From Oceanospirillaceae bacterium ASP10-02a (GTDB taxonomy: Bacteria > Pseudomonadota > Gammaproteobacteria > Pseudomonadales > Balneatricaceae), in the NCBI GenBank assembly GCA_905182035.1, contig CAJIZL010000004.1:1-64000 (forward strand): DNA of 64,000 bases, read 5' to 3'. The position numbers and the translations under genes are program-made. Of this stretch, positions 1-9,676 are shown piece by piece. How positions within the stretch are numbered: the first letter of the stretch is position 1; every line of letters begins with the position of its first letter. The notes beneath the pieces are model-generated. The model searched no databases. It worked only from the letters and a program-made list of their open reading frames with translations, and was not told the origin of the DNA.

Positions 1-905
1 CCAATAAATTCTTGGTTACCGTGGATGCGCTGGCCCGAACGAGTGGCTACAGATCGAGCAATTGATACGGCCTCCACTAACCCTAATAAACCTAAAGCCA
101 TAGCGCCTGGTGCCAGTTGTCGTAATAAGTCCCAGGTCATGAGTGGGGCTGATAACGGCGGTAATTGGGACGGGATTTGTCCCACTAAGGCTATTTGACT
201 GGCGTCTAACCAAGTGGTTAATTGCAAACCCTGGGTAGCTAGGCTTCCAACTACCATGGCAATCAACATATTAGGCCACTTTTTACGCCAGCGTTTGATA
301 ATGATAAGGGTGGATAAGGTGAGTGCTGCAATGACTAAGCTAGGTAGGTGTGTGGCCAAGATGTTGTCTGCCACAGCCATCCAGTTAAGAATGAAATTAC
401 CGCTAGAATGAAGCTCTAGGCCCAGCGCATTTTTAATCTGACTGGTGGCTATCACTACTGCTGCGCCAGAGGTAAACCCAACCACTACTGAATGGGACAC
501 GAAGTTAACCAACGACCCCATACGAGCCAGAGATAGCATGAGCTGAAATAGGCCAGCCATGAGGGTTAAGGTGAGCACAAGGCTTATATAGGCGGCTGAA
601 CCCACCTGGGCCAATGGGCTGATGGTGGTAAAAACAACAATAGAAAGAGCAGCTGTTGGGCCAGAAATAAGATGCCAAGAAGAGCCAAACAAAGCGGCGA
701 CGATGGCGGGAACTATAGCAGCGTAGAGGCCATATTCTGGAGGCAGGCCTGCAATTAAAGCATAAGCCACGCCCTGTGGAAGAACTATGATGGCCCCCGT
801 AAGCCCAGCCACAGCATCTTGTCGCGCACTGGCTGCGGTAGTTTGTTTAGCCCAGCTTAGAAAAGGCAAAAACTTTAACAAATAAGCCAGTGCTGCCGAC
901 GACAT
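1..905 (-). CDS. SulP family inorganic anion transporter (3' end outside window)
   Basis: The minus strand is open from an ATG at 905 to the window edge and gives 301 residues with no stop. The product is very hydrophobic, with many membrane segments. Near the N-terminus it reads AVAGLTGAIIVLPQGVAYA, the first-helix signature of SulP (SLC26-like) permeases. A segment of the type LISGPTAALSIVVF follows, also typical of the family. An AGG lies about 7 bases before the ATG. The family moves sulfate, bicarbonate or related anions across the inner membrane. Any C-terminal STAS domain would lie outside the window, so the substrate cannot be assigned. Confidence 0.88.
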   Translation of the reverse strand, partial: MSSAALAYLLKFLPFLSWAKQTTAASARQDAVAGLTGAIIVLPQGVAYALIAGLPPEYGLYAAIVPAIVAALFGSSWHLISGPTAALSIVVFTTISPLAQVGSAAYISLVLTLTLMAGLFQLMLSLARMGSLVNFVSHSVVVGFTSGAAVVIATSQIKNALGLELHSSGNFILNWMAVADNILATHLPSLVIAALTLSTLIIIKRWRKKWPNMLIAMVVGSLATQGLQLTTWLDASQIALVGQIPSQLPPLSAPLMTWDLLRQLAPGAMALGLLGLVEAVSIARSVATRSGQRIHGNQEFI

Positions 906-1019
906 ACATTACCTAATAAAATTGTACTTATTGCCCTATTGTAATGTATTTTGTCGTGGTCAGAGGTATTTAAAACTGGCGAGCACGGGCATATTTAGTA
1001 TTTCCCACTGTTATTAGCG

Positions 1020-3473
1020 TTATGTCTGTCGCAGAGTTCTAAGGGGGGGAGATGTGACCACTGTGCGGTTAAACCACCAGCCAGAGATGCCAATTAACAG
1101 CATGCCAGCAAAGGGGGTTAGCAACCATAGGGGCCAGTGAAATTGAAACGGCATTTGGAACAACTGGTTTTGCAAAACAGCAACTAAAGCTTCTGCACTA
1201 ATTCCTGCAATGAGCCCTGCTAAAAAGCCAAGGCTAGCGTACTCTACTAACAAGATACTGCGTATAAGGGATTTGCTTGCCCCTAAGGTTCGTAGGATGG
1301 CACTTTCGTGTCGGCGCTCATCTATGCTTGCCTGTATGCTGGCCACCAAAACTAATATGCCAGCGCCTAAAACCATCACTAAGATACTCTCCACGGCAAG
1401 GGAAAGTTGAGCCACTACGCGCTGTACTTGTTGCAAAATTTGGTCCACATCAAGCATAGAAATAGTGGGCTGTTCTCGTAATAACGGGCCGAGTTTGCTG
1501 CGGTCCTCTGGGGCAATATAAACACTCGCCATATAGCTTGCGCTGTTAGCCTCTACCAAAGGCTGTGAGAAGACATAAAAAAAGTTGGGCTGCATGCTGC
1601 TCCAATCTACTTCTCTGCTGTTACTGAAGAAGGCTTTATGTTGGATGCCTGCAACGTTAAAGGTAAGGACTTGGCCAAGTGTTAAACCCATACGCTGTGC
1701 GTAGTCCGATTCTATAGATACTTCAAGCTGGCCAGCACTAGTATCGCCCCACCATTGACCTTCACTGACGCTGTTGCCTACGGGTAAAGCTTGGCTCCAG
1801 GTGAGGTTAAGTTCTCTGTCTCCACGGGGGCTATCTATCTTGGGTTCAGTAAGTCGAGCTCTGGCAATAGGAAAAAACGTTAATGCTTGTGTAGCTAATC
1901 CTTGTTGTTCCATGGACGTTATTAAAGACTCACGTTCTTGTTGGTAAATATTGAATAAAAACAGGTTGGGCGTATCTTGTTTTAATTGTTGCTGCCAATC
2001 ATCAATGAGAAAGCTGCGTACGGAAATTAAACTAAATAGCAGCATTAATGCCAACCCAAAAATAGCCACTTGTAGGCTGTTTTGGTGTTTTCTACGAGCT
2101 AAATTGGCGACACCTATCTTGCCACCTTGGCTTAGGTGAGGTCGCAATTTACTACCTGATTTGATGAGTAGGTTAGCAAGAAGTGCAAGAAGTATCAGTA
2201 TGATGGCCACACCAACGATAAGCGCAGAGGTGATTAATAAGGATTGGCTGTGCCAGTACACTAAAACGATCACTGCACTAAAACCAATAGATATGTGGCC
2301 TTTGTTAGTTTTACTTTGGCTTGAAGACTGGCGCAACACTTCCGCAGGAGCTACTTTGGCTAGGGCCATCATGGGAGGTAATACAAAGGCTAATAAGCAT
2401 AATGTACCCGTTCCTGCCCCTAGAACAAAAGGTGAAAGGGGCGGTATCATTGATGATGATTGAATATAATCAGTGACTAACAGTAACAAGCCCTGGTACA
2501 ACCCCCAAGCTAGAGGAAGGCTGATTAATAGGGCGATCAATGCCAATAGTATCATTTGCCCTAAGTACAAAAGCCGCAATTGTTTGGGTTTAAGGCCAAG
2601 GCATTTAAGCAAGGCCACGTGTTTACCCTGACGTAGGCTATAGCGGCGTGCGGAAAGAGACAGGGCTACACCGGCAAGCACCACCGCAAGCGACCCTGCT
2701 AGCAATAAAAATTGTTCTGCTTTGTCTAGTGTGGCTGCAACGTTTGCATTACCGTCTTTTGGAAATTGCCACTTTTGGCCAGCAGTGAGCAGAGGAGTGA
2801 TGCTTAGTTTGAGGCTAGTTAATGCCTTTTCTTTACCCGCTAGTAGCCATCGGTGTTTGACTCTACTGCCTGTTTGTACTGCCTCGGTTGCCGCAAGGTC
2901 AGCTAAATGAATCATGGCACTGGGGGCGAAGCTTGCAAAACCGCTCGCTTGGTCTGGTTCAGAAATGAGTATTCGGCTAATTTTTAGGCTCAGTTGTCCT
3001 ACATCGATGGTGTCGTTTAATGTGGCATTAAGGCTGGCTAATAAGCGTGAATCAGGCCATATTTCGCCCTGTCTGGGGCCGTGCTTTATGACTTCGCCTA
3101 CATCAAAAGCTGCACCACTCACGGTGATTTCACCCCGCAATGGGTAATTTTTTGAGACTGCTTTAATACTGGCTAACTGCATACCTTGTTCAGCAAATAC
3201 CATAGCTTGGAATTGACTCAGCTGCGCTTGTTGCAGGGATAGATTTCGAGCTTTTGTTAGCCAAGGTTCAGGCACAGGTTGGCTGCTATTAAGGCGCAAG
3301 TCTGCGGCGATGAGGTCGGCCCCCTGCGCGACCATAGATTGCTTAACTTGGTGAGTAAATAGGCTAATGCTGGTGACGCTGGTAATGGCTAGAACCAACG
3401 CTACAAACAGCAAAGAAAGCTCCCCACCACGCCAATCTCGCCAAGCTAAGCGTGCGGATAGTTTAAACATCAT
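1020..3473 (-). CDS. ybbP: FtsX-like ABC transporter permease, YbbP type
   Basis: This 817-residue inner-membrane protein has an N-terminal transmembrane helix, a periplasmic domain, a central block of helices (about residues 255-460) and a second FtsX-type core near the C-terminus (from about residue 690, ERRHESAILRTLGAS). Two MacB/FtsX-type cores in one chain and this length fit YbbP. Its start overlaps the end of ybbA by 11 bases, so the two are co-translated as an ATPase/permease pair. The exact substrate of YbbAP is not settled; a role in lipid or lipoprotein handling at the envelope is suspected. Two ATG codons sit in tandem at 3473 and 3470, and either could be the start. Confidence 0.88.
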   Translation of the reverse strand: MMFKLSARLAWRDWRGGELSLLFVALVLAITSVTSISLFTHQVKQSMVAQGADLIAADLRLNSSQPVPEPWLTKARNLSLQQAQLSQFQAMVFAEQGMQLASIKAVSKNYPLRGEITVSGAAFDVGEVIKHGPRQGEIWPDSRLLASLNATLNDTIDVGQLSLKISRILISEPDQASGFASFAPSAMIHLADLAATEAVQTGSRVKHRWLLAGKEKALTSLKLSITPLLTAGQKWQFPKDGNANVAATLDKAEQFLLLAGSLAVVLAGVALSLSARRYSLRQGKHVALLKCLGLKPKQLRLLYLGQMILLALIALLISLPLAWGLYQGLLLLVTDYIQSSSMIPPLSPFVLGAGTGTLCLLAFVLPPMMALAKVAPAEVLRQSSSQSKTNKGHISIGFSAVIVLVYWHSQSLLITSALIVGVAIILILLALLANLLIKSGSKLRPHLSQGGKIGVANLARRKHQNSLQVAIFGLALMLLFSLISVRSFLIDDWQQQLKQDTPNLFLFNIYQQERESLITSMEQQGLATQALTFFPIARARLTEPKIDSPRGDRELNLTWSQALPVGNSVSEGQWWGDTSAGQLEVSIESDYAQRMGLTLGQVLTFNVAGIQHKAFFSNSREVDWSSMQPNFFYVFSQPLVEANSASYMASVYIAPEDRSKLGPLLREQPTISMLDVDQILQQVQRVVAQLSLAVESILVMVLGAGILVLVASIQASIDERRHESAILRTLGASKSLIRSILLVEYASLGFLAGLIAGISAEALVAVLQNQLFQMPFQFHWPLWLLTPFAGMLLIGISGWWFNRTVVTSPPLRTLRQT

Positions 3474-4173
3474 TGAGTTCCGTAAGTTGTCCAGCGCTAA
3501 GGGACAATCTGCGCTGGCAACGTTGTGCTAGTTGTAGATTGTGGGTGACTAATACCAGCGTGGTGTGATGTTGTTGGTTAAGTTCAAACAACAGTTCGAT
3601 AATATGGTGACCTGTCTCTGTGTCTAAATTGCCTGTAGGCTCATCAGCAAATAAGATAGGTGCTTGGGCTGCAAAGGCGCGGGCAATAGCGACTCGTTGT
3701 TGTTCGCCACCGGAGAGTTGATTGGGGTAATGGTGCCCCCGCTGAGCAAGCCCAACATGGTTTAAATATTGCTCTGCTAGCACACTGGCATTACTGCTGC
3801 CTTTCACTTCTAAGGGCAGCATGATGTTCTCTAGGGCCGTTAGGCTAGGCAGCAGTTGAAAATTCTGGAATATAAACGCCACCTGATGTTTGCGTAGTTC
3901 TGCACGGCCTTCTTCATCTAACTGCGTGAGGTCTTTATGGGCTAAAAATAGCTGACCATGGCTGGGGCTGTCTAAGCCTGCCATCATGCCTAATAGAGTC
4001 GTTTTGCCAGAGCCAGAAGCGCCAACTATGGCCACAGATTGGCCAGCTTCTATGGTAAAATTAACATCTTGTAATATGTGTAAGTCGTTAGCTTGAGTGG
4101 TCTGCGGATTAGCTACAATTTGGCTGACGTTTCGGGCAGCCAAAAAGGGCGTGGAATAAGACATAGTGGACAA
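3463..4173 (-). CDS. ybbA: ABC transporter ATP-binding protein YbbA
   Basis: This is a 236-residue ATPase of the LolD/MacB class. The Walker A motif GASGSGKTT is at residues 51-59, the signature LSGGEQQR at 153-160, and the Walker B run ILFADEP at 173-179, followed by TGNLD, which is typical of this subfamily. It overlaps the downstream permease gene by 11 bases and is divergent from tesA. The ybbP-ybbA / tesA arrangement is the one seen in E. coli and Pseudomonas, which supports YbbA over LolD. It should act at the cytoplasmic face of the inner membrane, powering YbbP. Confidence 0.92.
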   Translation of the reverse strand: MSTMSYSTPFLAARNVSQIVANPQTTQANDLHILQDVNFTIEAGQSVAIVGASGSGKTTLLGMMAGLDSPSHGQLFLAHKDLTQLDEEGRAELRKHQVAFIFQNFQLLPSLTALENIMLPLEVKGSSNASVLAEQYLNHVGLAQRGHHYPNQLSGGEQQRVAIARAFAAQAPILFADEPTGNLDTETGHHIIELLFELNQQHHTTLVLVTHNLQLAQRCQRRLSLSAGQLTELNDV

Positions 4174-4231
4174 CTCAATAAATTCTAACGGGTGCCTATT
4201 ATGGCGTCTTGTGGATCAGTAAGGAAAGGGT

Positions 4232-4870
4232 ATGAGTCAGTTTTTCAAAATATTTACATTTTACTTTGTCAGTATATCTGGTCTTTTGTGGGTGCCAGCG
4301 TCTTGGGCTAAAGAGCAGACCTTATTAGTCATGGGAGATAGTTTGAGTGCTGGTTATGGTATGTCTTTAGAGCAGGCATGGCCAGCCTTATTGCAGGACA
4401 AATTACTTGCCAGCGCAACTGATAACAAGTGGCAGGTGATCAATGCCAGTGTGAGTGGTGAAACGACTCAGGGTGGTGTGCGCCGACTGCCTGCGTTGCT
4501 AGATCAGTTTCAGCCGCAGTGGGTGTTATTAGAGCTAGGTGCTAACGATGGTTTGCGAGGTTACCCTATCGCGAATATCACTACTAATTTAGCCACCATG
4601 ATTAAACAAAGCCAAGCGGCTGGGGCTCAGGTTGTGGTCATGGGCATTCAGTTGCCACCCAACTATGGCGCACGTTATACGGAACCTTTTTTTGCTCAAT
4701 ATAAAACTCTTTCAGAACAATATAGCACAGCTCTAGTGCCTTTTATCTTAGAAAATATTGCAGTTCATAGTGATTTGATGCAGGCAGATGGTTTGCACCC
4801 AACACCTGCAGCACAGCCCACTATTGTTGATAACATATGGCGTAATTTAGCTACGTTTTGGATGCCTTAA
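4232..4870 (+). CDS. tesA: Acyl-CoA thioesterase I / arylesterase / lysophospholipase L1 (TesA)
   Basis: This 212-residue SGNH hydrolase carries an N-terminal signal peptide (about residues 1-26, ending ASWA), so it should be periplasmic. Block I GDSLSAGYG starts at residue 35 with the nucleophile Ser. Block II is around SGETT (75), block III is GAND (103-106), and the catalytic pair lies in DGLHP (Asp186, His189). It hydrolyses acyl-CoA and other esters. It is divergent from ybbA, the conserved arrangement, and is followed by a likely rho-independent terminator at 4877. Length is normal for the family. Confidence 0.95.
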   Translation: MSQFFKIFTFYFVSISGLLWVPASWAKEQTLLVMGDSLSAGYGMSLEQAWPALLQDKLLASATDNKWQVINASVSGETTQGGVRRLPALLDQFQPQWVLLELGANDGLRGYPIANITTNLATMIKQSQAAGAQVVVMGIQLPPNYGARYTEPFFAQYKTLSEQYSTALVPFILENIAVHSDLMQADGLHPTPAAQPTIVDNIWRNLATFWMP

Positions 4871-4876
4871 AACAAC

Positions 4877-4899
4877 AAAACCCACACTAGGCGGGTTTT
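4877..4899. terminator. Bidirectional terminator between tesA and rpoH
   Basis: An inverted repeat AAAACCC...GGGTTTT with one internal mismatch and a short loop lies 6 bases past the tesA stop and 31 bases past the rpoH stop on the other strand. A-runs and T-runs flank both arms, so it can serve both convergent genes. Confidence 0.65.
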
Positions 4900-4930
4900 G
4901 GGCGATGTCGAAAAATGGGTTAACTCGGTA

Positions 4931-5818
4931 TTAAAACGCGTAAGCACCTTCGCCATTCGAGTCCATGCCGACACTCATTGCAGCTTTAAGCTTTTTCATG
5001 GCGTTCTTTTCAAGCTGACGGATACGCTCAGCAGACACTTGGTATTGATCTGCTAAATTATGTAAAGTAGCCTTAGAATGGCTCAACCAACGCTGCTGCA
5101 AAATATCACGGCTGCGAGGGTCTAAATCCCCCATGGCACTTGCTAAACGGGTATTTGAGTCCTGTTCCCAATCACTGGCTTCTAACTGTCGGGCAGGGTC
5201 GCCAGAGTGATCTTCCAAATAATAAGCTGGTGCTTGGTATGCGCTATCTTCGTCACCCTCTGGTGCGTCAAATGGCGTATCGTGAGCAGACATTCGGCCT
5301 TCCATTTGCATTACAACTTTGGCATCAACGCCTAGGTCTGCAGCCATAGATTGCACTTCAGCATGGGTTAACCAGGCCAGTTTCTTCTTGGAACTACGCA
5401 AGTTGAAAAACAACTTACGCTGGCTCTTGGTAGTTGCCACTTTAACAATGCGCCAGTTACGCAAGATGTATTCGTGCATTTCGGCTTTAATCCAGTGCAC
5501 TGCAAAAGAAACCAAACGTACACCCACTTCTGGGTTAAAGCGTTTTACGGCTTTCATCAAGCCAGCATTACCTTCTTGTACTAGGTCAGCTATAGGCAGG
5601 CCGTAACCAGAATAGCTTTTGGCAATATGCGCCACAAAACGTAGGTGAGACATAACCAGTTGGCGGGCTGCATCTAAGTCGTTTTCATAGTACAGACGTT
5701 CAGCCAGAGCACGCTCTTCTTCAACTGTAAGAATGGGGATAGTGCTGATAGTTTGTAGGTAAGCCTCGTGACTTTGTCCTGGTGCTAATGCATCAATGGC
5801 TAATAATGACTTGGTCAT
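4931..5818 (-). CDS. rpoH: RNA polymerase sigma-32 factor (heat shock)
   Basis: This 295-residue sigma-70-family factor holds the RpoH box QRKLFFNLR at residues 133-141, which marks sigma-32 specifically. Region 2 ([20 protein letters not shown], residues 71-90) and a C-terminal region 4 helix-turn-helix ([16 protein letters not shown]) are present. It directs transcription of chaperone and protease genes. GGAG lies about 7 bases before the ATG on the minus strand. It follows ftsYEX in the order known from E. coli and Pseudomonas but is separated from ftsX by 242 bases, so it probably has its own promoters there. I could not pick one out confidently. Confidence 0.97.
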   Translation of the reverse strand: MTKSLLAIDALAPGQSHEAYLQTISTIPILTVEEERALAERLYYENDLDAARQLVMSHLRFVAHIAKSYSGYGLPIADLVQEGNAGLMKAVKRFNPEVGVRLVSFAVHWIKAEMHEYILRNWRIVKVATTKSQRKLFFNLRSSKKKLAWLTHAEVQSMAADLGVDAKVVMQMEGRMSAHDTPFDAPEGDEDSAYQAPAYYLEDHSGDPARQLEASDWEQDSNTRLASAMGDLDPRSRDILQQRWLSHSKATLHNLADQYQVSAERIRQLEKNAMKKLKAAMSVGMDSNGEGAYAF

Positions 5819-6060
5819 AACAATCTCCGTAGTCTTTGAGTCCGCTCTTAAATGTTATTTAAGTAAGGCCTATTTTTAGCCATTTTTTGGGACTATTGCC
5901 GCAATTCCGTGTGTTATATGATTTACATCAACACTCACTAATGTTTTGTTTTAGTTTGCAGCGGCATAATTATGGAGAGTATTTTAGGGCGCAAACGCGG
6001 ACAGTGCAAGGATTAGACTCGGTTTTTCTTCGTAAAGCCTTGTAAAGTCATAATTACGCC

Positions 6061-7035
6061 TTATTTAGGCTCGATAAGCCGTAATTGACGCCCCACAGTT
6101 AAGCTTGCCCCCAACACCGATAGTCCGCAGCTGGCAATGACTAGAATAAAACTACCAAACCAACTTAATCCTTCTAGTTGCCAATCACTTTGGTAGCTTT
6201 GCGCCAATGATAGTAGTGGTGGATGTAAATAGGTTACTCCCAGTTGGAGGATAACCCAAGCAATAATGGCAGCAAACAGCCCGGCCCAAAATCCGGCATA
6301 CAAAAATGGACGGCGTAAATAGGCATCTGTACCGCCCACTAGTTTAATAACCAAAATTTCTTGTTTTCGGTTTTCAATTTGTAAACGCACAGTATTGCCC
6401 ACCACAAGCAGTACTCCAAGGGCTAATAACAGCGCTAAGCTGTAGGTAAAACGTTCACTTGTCGCTAAGAGGGCCTGTAGGCGATCTAACCACGCCATGT
6501 CTACTAATACTTGATCAATCTGGTCTTGTTGTCGTAATTGCTGGGCAAGTATGGCAATAGCTTCGGGGCCCAAGGATGTGTTTGCAGGTTCTATAAGTAT
6601 AGTTGCAGGCAAGGGATTATCAGTGAGGCTTGCTAATATATCTTCTAGACCACTGCTGGCTTTAAAGTTTATTAACGCTTGCTTGGCAGAGATGTACGTC
6701 GCCTGAGCAATGTCTGGTCTTGAGGCCAATTGATTAGTGATCAACTGGCCTTGTTCTTGGTTGACATAAGGCGCCAAAAATATGCTTATGTGGCTGCTTT
6801 GATTAACCTGCTGACCCAGATGTTGAGCCTGGCTCAGGAGTAACAGTAACGCTGCTGGTAGCGCCAAAGCTATGGCTAGTGTTAGCCAAGTTAATAGGTT
6901 GGCCAACGGAGTCTGCCAGAGCCGATGCCAACTACTGCTGGCCACTTCTTTGTGTTCTCTGAGCCAACGTTTGCTGGAGCTTTCGGGTTGCGAACGGCTG
7001 GCGTTTTGGGCTGGACGATTTTTTAAAAACGCCAT
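6061..7035 (-). CDS. ftsX: Cell division protein FtsX
   Basis: This 324-residue inner-membrane protein has a basic N-terminal cytoplasmic tail, a first membrane helix (about residues 45-70), a periplasmic domain (about 75-185) and three C-terminal helices, the FtsX layout. With FtsE it forms the divisome ABC complex that couples division to activation of peptidoglycan amidases. The start lies 2 bases past the ftsE stop. The order ftsY-ftsE-ftsX-rpoH on the minus strand matches other gammaproteobacteria. Confidence 0.95.
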   Translation of the reverse strand: MAFLKNRPAQNASRSQPESSSKRWLREHKEVASSSWHRLWQTPLANLLTWLTLAIALALPAALLLLLSQAQHLGQQVNQSSHISIFLAPYVNQEQGQLITNQLASRPDIAQATYISAKQALINFKASSGLEDILASLTDNPLPATILIEPANTSLGPEAIAILAQQLRQQDQIDQVLVDMAWLDRLQALLATSERFTYSLALLLALGVLLVVGNTVRLQIENRKQEILVIKLVGGTDAYLRRPFLYAGFWAGLFAAIIAWVILQLGVTYLHPPLLSLAQSYQSDWQLEGLSWFGSFILVIASCGLSVLGASLTVGRQLRLIEPK

Positions 7036-7037
7036 GA

Positions 7038-7709
7038 TTACTGTCTCATCAGTGAAGGTGGCCCACTAATTCGGCCTTGATTTAGCTGAATTACTGGGTG
7101 TGGTAAGCGCTGGATAAGTTCTAAGTCGTGGCTGGCAATGAGCACGCTTACGCCCACTTGATTGAATTGTTGAAACAAGCGCATAATTTCAGCGGACAGG
7201 GCAGGGTCTAAGTTACCTGTAGGTTCGTCGGCCAAAATAAGCTTGGGTTTGTTTACAATGGCGCGAGCTATACCAATTCGTTGTTGTTCACCACTAGACA
7301 GAACCTGCGGCGATAGTTTTTCTTTATCCAGCAGGCCCACTTTGTCCAACGCAGCTCTAACACGCCGGCCAGAATCTCGTTCATTGTAGCCGCTAATTTT
7401 AAGGGGTAGCGCCACGTTATCAAATACAGAGTAATCCAAAAGTAACTGATGATCCTGGAATACAAGGCCAATTTTCCGCCGGTGTGCTGGAACCTGCGCG
7501 CGGTTAAGTTGGCTTAAATCTTGACGGTCAACAATGACTTTGCCGCTTGTTGGACGTTCCATGAGCATGATTAGCTTTAATAGCGTGCTTTTTCCAGCCC
7601 CAGAGTGGCCAGTTAAAAAAGCCATATCACCGCGCTGTAAATGAAAGTTTGTCCTCACTAACGCATGCTTATCGTGATACTTTTTGCTCACCTGCTCAAA
7701 ACGAATCAT
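7038..7709 (-). CDS. ftsE: Cell division ATP-binding protein FtsE
   Basis: This 223-residue ABC ATPase has Walker A GHSGAGKST at residues 34-42, signature LSSGEQQRIGIARA and Walker [13 protein letters not shown]. The SSGEQQR variant of the signature is common in FtsE. Its ATG overlaps the ftsY stop by 4 bases (ATGA), indicating translational coupling. It is the cytoplasmic energiser of FtsX at the septum. Confidence 0.96.
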   Translation of the reverse strand: MIRFEQVSKKYHDKHALVRTNFHLQRGDMAFLTGHSGAGKSTLLKLIMLMERPTSGKVIVDRQDLSQLNRAQVPAHRRKIGLVFQDHQLLLDYSVFDNVALPLKISGYNERDSGRRVRAALDKVGLLDKEKLSPQVLSSGEQQRIGIARAIVNKPKLILADEPTGNLDPALSAEIMRLFQQFNQVGVSVLIASHDLELIQRLPHPVIQLNQGRISGPPSLMRQ

Positions 7710-8830
7710 GGGATAGTGTCTTGCTTTAGGTTAGTTTCACTAAACAATGCGTCAATAAATTCATTAGCTTCAAACGGTCGTAGGTCGTCTACCTGCTCAC
7801 CCACCCCAATAAAACGAATAGGTAATTGTAGCTGTTGCGCCATGGCAAAAATAACCCCACCTTTAGCAGTGCCATCGAGTTTAGTGAGGGTGATTCCTGT
7901 TACACCCACAGCAGCACCAAAGAGACTGGCTTGGCTTAGGGCATTCTGGCCGGTACCAGCGTCGAGGACTAACATGACTTCATGGGGAGCGTTAACATCA
8001 AGCTTTTGCATCACCCGCACAACCTTGCTCAATTCATCCATGAGATGAGTTTTGTTTTGTAAACGGCCAGCGGTATCCGCAATCACCACATCAATACCTT
8101 TAGCTTGGGCAGACTGCACTGCATCAAAGATTACCGAGGCGCTATCAGCTCCGGTGTGCTGGGCAACAACTGGCACATTGTTGCGTGCGCCCCATTCTTG
8201 CAACTGCTCAACGGCAGCGGCACGGAAAGTATCGCCAGCCGCCAGTAACACAGACTTTCCTTGGCTTTGAAAGCGCTTGCTCAACTTACCAATGGTGGTG
8301 GTTTTACCTGCACCATTGACGCCAACCATAAGGATGACAAAGGGACTATCTTGTTGAGGTATTTCTAGAGCCACTTGGCTACCTTGTAGCAATGCTGCAA
8401 GCTCGTCTTTTAGGGCTCTATAAAGTGCTGGAGGGTCTTTTAAATCTTTACGAGCCACTTGGTCGCTGAGCTTTTTAAGAAGACTTGCGGTGGCTTCTAT
8501 ACCCACGTCTGCAACTAATAGTTGGGTTTCTAGTTCTTCAAACAAGTCGTCATCGATTTGTTTGGCACCTAAAAACAGGTTGGAAAGACCGTCACCTAAG
8601 TTGCCCCGGGTGCGGCTGAGGCCGCTTTTTATTCGATCAAAAAAGCCCACTTTTGGCTGAAGTTCTGGCGTAGCGGTGGCTAGCTCCGGTTGAGCAGTTG
8701 GCATCGATAAAGAGTCAGGATCAGCAGCCTGAGCTGTATCTTGCAAAGTCGCAATGGGGTTTTCTGCTACAGGGTTGTCTGTTTGCCCTGTAGTGTTTTT
8801 GTTTTTGCCAAATAAATTAAACAGGGCCAT
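7706..8830 (-). CDS. ftsY: Signal recognition particle receptor FtsY
   Basis: This 374-residue SRP GTPase has an acidic, low-complexity N-terminal A domain (about residues 1-60). The four-helix N domain follows. The G domain has the P-loop GVNGAGKTT near 170-178, DTFRAAAVEQL near 200-210 and DTAGR at 252-256. It docks ribosome-SRP complexes at the membrane for co-translational insertion. The A domain is shorter than in E. coli, as is common in Pseudomonas relatives. It is first in the ftsYEX operon and divergent from rsmD. Confidence 0.97.
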   Translation of the reverse strand: MALFNLFGKNKNTTGQTDNPVAENPIATLQDTAQAADPDSLSMPTAQPELATATPELQPKVGFFDRIKSGLSRTRGNLGDGLSNLFLGAKQIDDDLFEELETQLLVADVGIEATASLLKKLSDQVARKDLKDPPALYRALKDELAALLQGSQVALEIPQQDSPFVILMVGVNGAGKTTTIGKLSKRFQSQGKSVLLAAGDTFRAAAVEQLQEWGARNNVPVVAQHTGADSASVIFDAVQSAQAKGIDVVIADTAGRLQNKTHLMDELSKVVRVMQKLDVNAPHEVMLVLDAGTGQNALSQASLFGAAVGVTGITLTKLDGTAKGGVIFAMAQQLQLPIRFIGVGEQVDDLRPFEANEFIDALFSETNLKQDTIP

Positions 8831-8983
8831 GATGTCTGGGGTGTCTCGGTATATGCATAGTGAAGAATATTGATGAAGTTAAATTTTAGCATAGCTTTAC
8901 TTGGGCATGCTTCTTTTATGTACTGATTGCCTTAGAATAGGAGGCATCGCTTATTCCGCACATTGTTATCTTTAGGCACGCTT

Positions 8984-9670
8984 ATGGCCCGTAAACCGAG
9001 TTCAAAACCCTCACGTTCTTCCCCCTGGCCTCGTTCTGCCTGTACAGGGCTGAAGTCAGGCAAAGTTGTTGAAATTGGTCAGGCTGGCCGCCAAAGCTTG
9101 CGTATTATTGGTGGTGAGTGGCGTGGACGTAAAATTCCATTTGCCACGGTAGCAGGCTTGCGCCCAACCCAAGACAGGGTGCGAGAGACCCTATTTAACT
9201 GGGTTGCTGGCCCTATACCGGGAGCCACTTGCCTAGATTTATTTGCGGGCACAGGTGCATTAGGTTTAGAGGCTTTGTCCCGTGGTGCGAAACAAGTCAA
9301 CTTTGTTGATCTGTCAGTTATAGCTACCAGTACCCTCAATGACAACTTGAAACTTTTACCTATGGCAGAAGGTCAGGTGGCCAAAGTGGAACAAATGAGC
9401 AGTTTTGATTGGATAAGAAATTATAACGCGCTTTCAACGACGTCTGCAAAGATGAAACCCTATGATCTAGTGTTCTTAGACCCGCCTTTTGCCTTAGCTC
9501 TGATGCAAGATATGCTTACGGCATTGTTCAATAGCCAATGTTTAGCTACTAAGGCCATGATTTATGTGGAACAGGCACAGCCTCTTGCAGATTTGATATT
9601 GCCAGAAGGTTGGAAGTTGCATCGCAGTAAAAAAGCTGGCCAAGTGTTTTATGGTCTGATTGGTCGTTAA
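8984..9670 (+). CDS. rsmD: 16S rRNA (guanine966-N2)-methyltransferase RsmD
   Basis: This roughly 228-residue methyltransferase has the SAM-binding motif DLFAGTGALGLEALSRGA and the catalytic motif DPPF. It methylates G966 of 16S rRNA during 30S assembly. I chose the ATG at 8984, preceded by TAGG, over an in-frame TTG at 8963. The N-terminal 25-30 residues are basic and Ser/Pro-rich, longer than in E. coli. Divergence from ftsY is the conserved arrangement. Confidence 0.93.
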   Translation: MARKPSSKPSRSSPWPRSACTGLKSGKVVEIGQAGRQSLRIIGGEWRGRKIPFATVAGLRPTQDRVRETLFNWVAGPIPGATCLDLFAGTGALGLEALSRGAKQVNFVDLSVIATSTLNDNLKLLPMAEGQVAKVEQMSSFDWIRNYNALSTTSAKMKPYDLVFLDPPFALALMQDMLTALFNSQCLATKAMIYVEQAQPLADLILPEGWKLHRSKKAGQVFYGLIGR

Positions 9671-9676
9671 GTTTTA